The notes under the pieces are model-generated. The model did no database searches and was not told where the DNA came from. It worked only from the letters and a program-made list of their open reading frames with translations. DNA of 7,603 nt from Bacteroidia bacterium (GTDB lineage: Bacteria > Bacteroidota > Bacteroidia > SpSt-205). Location: the NCBI GenBank assembly GCA_025060275.1, contig JANXCJ010000096.1:1-7603 (forward strand). The letters run 5' to 3'. The stretch's first letter is position 1; each line of letters begins with the position of its first letter. Position numbers and translations under genes: made by a program. Shown here one piece after another: positions 5,079-7,603 of this stretch.

Positions 5079-7343
5079 TTATCTCCATATTATCGTTCTT
5101 TTGGGACCTTCAGGGGTCTGGATAATGTATATCCCTCCAGGTAGAGAGTAGGTAACTTTTCCCCCTGGCTCCAAAATTCCCTTGGCATACATTCTCCCTA
5201 GCATGTCATACACGATGTAATCTCCCATGGTAGAAGAGGTGTTCCATATGATGAGAGCGTCTTCATTTGTCTGGACTTGCCAGTATGTGGGAACCGAAGA
5301 TTTTTCTGAAGCTGCAAATGAAGTAGTAAGAGCCTTCTTGCCCAGCGCGTACTCTCCCGGGAGTAGAGAGTCGGCAATTATCCGTCCTTGAAGGTCATTT
5401 GCGGATGGTCCCCTATCTACGGTGTAATAGGGCCATTCTTCCCATGGCATTCCCGCATGTGGACGCCAATAAAGAGCTAAGGAGTCCTCACTGAAATTGA
5501 GCCATAAGGTGTCTAAGTAGGCCCCCGACCCAATAGCCCTTCCATTATAGTTAAAGACTCCTCTCAGAGCTAGTGATTTATCCCATATCCCGTCCAAAGT
5601 ATGATATCTACTTCCTGAGAGGGGTAGATTATCTTTGTCATAAGGGCTAACCCAGTGATGCCCTACATGCATCCATACAGAGTCTCCTGTTGGTAAGCCG
5701 ATTGCACGAAGGGCTAAGTAGGTAGTAACATGTGAGATGGCCCCAGCTGTTTTTACCCATCGTACGCTGTGTGTAGAAGCATCTGAAACTTCTCCGTTGG
5801 GATTGAGTATGGCCACTTTTGGAGTGAATGGACATGCTACCTTAGCAATTCCTTGCATACTCCCATCGGTGAAAAATTGGGCATACAGAGTATCACTAGA
5901 GGAATTTCCTCTTAGATGCACGGTGAGGCGGGTGGGAGTAGAGTAACTGGGCTTATCTCTGAGGGACATCCGCCAAGCAATCCACACACTGTCATTCCCC
6001 GCACGCCCAAATGAGTCTATTCGGAAGTGCACTTCTCCAGGCTTGCGCAGCCAATCATCAAAGAAACTCTGCAAGCTCACCCCTGTACTATCTTCCATCA
6101 CCTTTTGAAGGCTATCTAATGTTACTAAGCTATGCCTGTATCGCGTAGTGTATGCCTTGAGAGCTAAAAAGTACAGACTATCTCCTAACTGGTGGCGCAG
6201 GGTGTTTAGTACTGTGGCTCCTTTCTGGTAAGTGGCGATTCCGTAAGTATGTTCGGGTGGAAGAGCGGAAAGGGGATGTAATCCTTCCTCCCATCGCAGA
6301 GCACGCAGCGTAAGTTCTAAAAAGCCCCTGATATGCTCGTAATATCGGTGCTTGCCAAAAAACTTTTCGTAAAACAGGGCTTCTGAATGTGTAGCGAAGC
6401 CTTCTTTTAGGAATATCTGGCTTTCAGAGCCACCTGTTACAGAATTACCAAACCACTGATGGGCTAATTCATGAGCCCAGAGCCAATCGTACTGATTATT
6501 ATTAGCGATTATGAGGGAAGGATACACTATGTGAGTAGCGTGTTCCATCGCCCCTGAGCTAAAAGCAGTTCCTACGAATCCTATTCTTTCATAAGGATAA
6601 GGGCCAAATTTTGTCTCCCAATCTCTAAGTAGAGCTTTGAGGCGCTGGAAGGTTACGTAGGTACCTGCACTATCCGCACGGCTCACCCAGTACTGAATGG
6701 GAATAGTATCTCCGACACCTCGGATGAAAGTGTCTCGTGCCACCACGTACTTTCCGATGGCTACACCCGCTAAGTAAGGCGCTATAGGATGAGCTAAGGA
6801 CCAATGCCACCTTTTCCAACCTGATCCGGCCTCTGTCGTGCTATCCAAAAGCCCATTCGCTGTACCTACAAGGGTATCTGGCACCCTAAGGTGAAAGCGA
6901 TAATAGGCTTTATTCCCAAAGGTATCCACACAAGGATGCCAAGCCCTCCCAAAGCTATGAGGAGATATCTGAAGAGAAACCCCTATATTGAACACATAAT
7001 TGCTACCCCAATATACACCACCGAATCCTCCAGGGTCTTGTGCGCCCGAGCCGTGGTAGAAGACCCACACGGTCTCCTGTAAGCCCATCCCTCCAGGAAG
7101 GGAGATAGAGAGCAAGCTGTCATTATACTGGAAGCTCAAAGGCTGGTTATTACTTAGGCGGATGGAGTCTATAGTGTAATTCCGCAGAGTCAGGTGAAGT
7201 GTAGAGCTATTCTGAGTTTCCATCACCACACCTGCTCTCCAGCGCCACCAGCGCTGAGTAAAGCTCAGAGAGTCAAGCCACATATCATACCCAATCACGC
7301 GCTGCCCCCACAATAGGGAAGTAGCTATCCATACATACCTCAT
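5079..7343 (-). CDS. Secreted M1 family metallopeptidase with T9SS sorting domain
   Basis: A 754-residue protein likely to be exported and cleave amino acids or small peptides from substrates outside the cell. The M1 (gluzincin) signature is complete: GAMEH (264-268, a variant of the exopeptidase GAMEN motif), HELAH (291-295) and the third zinc ligand Glu314 in KEGF, 19 residues after His295. Tyr372 in TYQKGATVL fits the catalytic Tyr. An N-terminal beta domain (about 20-220) precedes the catalytic domain. After a helical part ending near 434 come beta-rich regions (about 435-520 and 540-665). Residues 688-754 resemble a type A T9SS sorting domain, with YDMLGRMYAKG (712-722), the turn SLPGGIYII and a short basic end. 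The N-terminal signal (MRYVWIATSLLWG) is short. ATG at 7343 is the only usual start at this end. The gene is colinear with rplM, 21 bases away. Confidence 0.93.
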   Translation of the reverse strand: MRYVWIATSLLWGQRVIGYDMWLDSLSFTQRWWRWRAGVVMETQNSSTLHLTLRNYTIDSIRLSNNQPLSFQYNDSLLSISLPGGMGLQETVWVFYHGSGAQDPGGFGGVYWGSNYVFNIGVSLQISPHSFGRAWHPCVDTFGNKAYYRFHLRVPDTLVGTANGLLDSTTEAGSGWKRWHWSLAHPIAPYLAGVAIGKYVVARDTFIRGVGDTIPIQYWVSRADSAGTYVTFQRLKALLRDWETKFGPYPYERIGFVGTAFSSGAMEHATHIVYPSLIIANNNQYDWLWAHELAHQWFGNSVTGGSESQIFLKEGFATHSEALFYEKFFGKHRYYEHIRGFLELTLRALRWEEGLHPLSALPPEHTYGIATYQKGATVLNTLRHQLGDSLYFLALKAYTTRYRHSLVTLDSLQKVMEDSTGVSLQSFFDDWLRKPGEVHFRIDSFGRAGNDSVWIAWRMSLRDKPSYSTPTRLTVHLRGNSSSDTLYAQFFTDGSMQGIAKVACPFTPKVAILNPNGEVSDASTHSVRWVKTAGAISHVTTYLALRAIGLPTGDSVWMHVGHHWVSPYDKDNLPLSGSRYHTLDGIWDKSLALRGVFNYNGRAIGSGAYLDTLWLNFSEDSLALYWRPHAGMPWEEWPYYTVDRGPSANDLQGRIIADSLLPGEYALGKKALTTSFAASEKSSVPTYWQVQTNEDALIIWNTSSTMGDYIVYDMLGRMYAKGILEPGGKVTYSLPGGIYIIQTPEGPKRTIIWR

Positions 7344-7353
7344 CTTAAGACGA

Positions 7354-7361
7354 CAAATGTA
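7354..7361 (-). promoter_or_regulatory. Probable Bacteroidota -7 promoter box (TACATTTG) for the M1 peptidase
   Basis: On the minus strand TACATTTG fits TAnnTTTG and ends 10 bases before the ATG at 7343. It sits in the 102-base gap (7344-7445) that follows the stop of the upstream membrane-protein gene. I see no clear -33 TTTG. Transcripts would carry a leader of only a few bases. An AAGGAGG sequence further upstream, near 7384, is too far from the ATG to act as its ribosome binding site. Confidence 0.5.
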
Positions 7362-7445
7362 AAAATCTTCCTTAGCTTTTGCCTCCTTATTGCGTATGTT
7401 ATGATGTGGAGGAGATACCAGCCTCTCTCTTTACGAGCTCCTCTC

Positions 7446-7603
7446 TTATCTCCAACTTTGACTGTAAAGAGCGGCTTGCTCTGTCAGGTGGCGGGAGAAA
7501 TCCTTGCCTAAGTATTGATCTATGAGCCAGTGTGCTCCATATAGTATAGGAGTAAATAGAATCGCTATGCATGCCTTGTAAGTGTAGTTTAGAATTGCTA
7601 TGA
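7446..7603 (-). CDS. C-terminal end of probable queuosine precursor transporter (VUT/YhhQ-like)
   Basis: Only the last 51 residues and a TAA stop are inside the window; the 5' part lies beyond the right edge. The frame reads AILNYTYKACIAILFTPILY, followed by GAHWLIDQYLGKDFSRHL, and ends in a short polar tail. It holds a hydrophobic membrane segment with the NY-x-YK, TP-x-LY and H-x2-ID-x-YLGK pattern that I associate with the last helix and tail of Bacteroidota VUT-family transporters. These carry queuosine precursors such as queuine or preQ0 across the inner membrane for tRNA modification. The assignment rests on recognition of a short fragment; another inner-membrane transporter remains possible. 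No strong terminator hairpin follows the stop. Confidence 0.6.
   Translation of the reverse strand, partial: IAILNYTYKACIAILFTPILYGAHWLIDQYLGKDFSRHLTEQAALYSQSWR

Noticed and set aside
7407..7446. Possible hairpin (GAGGAG with CTCCTC) after the transporter stop
   Set aside because: The stem is only 6 bp with a loop of about 26 bases and no following T-run, so it does not support a terminator call.
7446..7603. A second minus-strand frame, also open across most of the right edge
   Set aside because: It is hydrophilic and patternless, whereas the neighbouring frame gives a coherent membrane segment with a conserved-looking tail.
1..7603. New defence, mobile or regulatory system
   Set aside because: Nearly all bases are taken by recognisable housekeeping or envelope genes. 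I found no repeats, terminal inverted repeats, integrase, toxin-antitoxin pair or structured RNA.

Overview
The window looks like chromosomal DNA from a member of the Bacteroidota, probably a divergent or early-branching one. Four things point there: a secreted M1 peptidase ending in a type IX secretion (T9SS) sorting domain, TAnnTTTG promoter boxes just before several genes, start codons with no Shine-Dalgarno sequence in front, and ribosomal proteins and a histidyl-tRNA synthetase of Bacteroidota type. The genome is very compact: neighbouring genes overlap or are separated by a few bases, and GTG and TTG starts are used. No rRNA, tRNA, CRISPR array, insertion sequence or attachment site was seen.

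Layout from left to right. (1) 1-712, minus strand: N-terminal part of a membrane-anchored family 2 glycosyltransferase, cut by the window edge. (2) 670-1950, plus strand: a secreted zinc-dependent phospholipase C / S1-P1 nuclease-like hydrolase, the only plus-strand gene. It overlaps its neighbours at both ends. (3) 5057 down to 1643, minus strand: a tightly packed run rplM-rpsI-rpsB-hisS-TPR lipoprotein, with a 4-bp overlap, a 6-bp gap, a 23-bp overlap and a 29-bp overlap. (4) 7343 down to 5079, minus strand: the M1-type metallopeptidase with a T9SS C-terminal domain, ending 21 bp before rplM. (5) 7603 down to 7446, minus strand: the C-terminal end of a membrane protein that resembles the queuosine precursor transporter (VUT/YhhQ) family.

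The central block is a translation operon: two ribosomal proteins of the small subunit, one of the large subunit, and the enzyme that charges tRNA-His. A small envelope lipoprotein is coupled to its end. The flanking genes serve the cell envelope or secretion (glycosyltransferase, exported hydrolase, exported peptidase). The window is mostly housekeeping, and I do not see a new multi-gene system. The most unusual points are the antisense overlaps around the hydrolase gene, the promoter boxes only 8-10 bases from start codons (suggesting nearly leaderless mRNAs), and the placing of hisS where tsf often follows rpsB.
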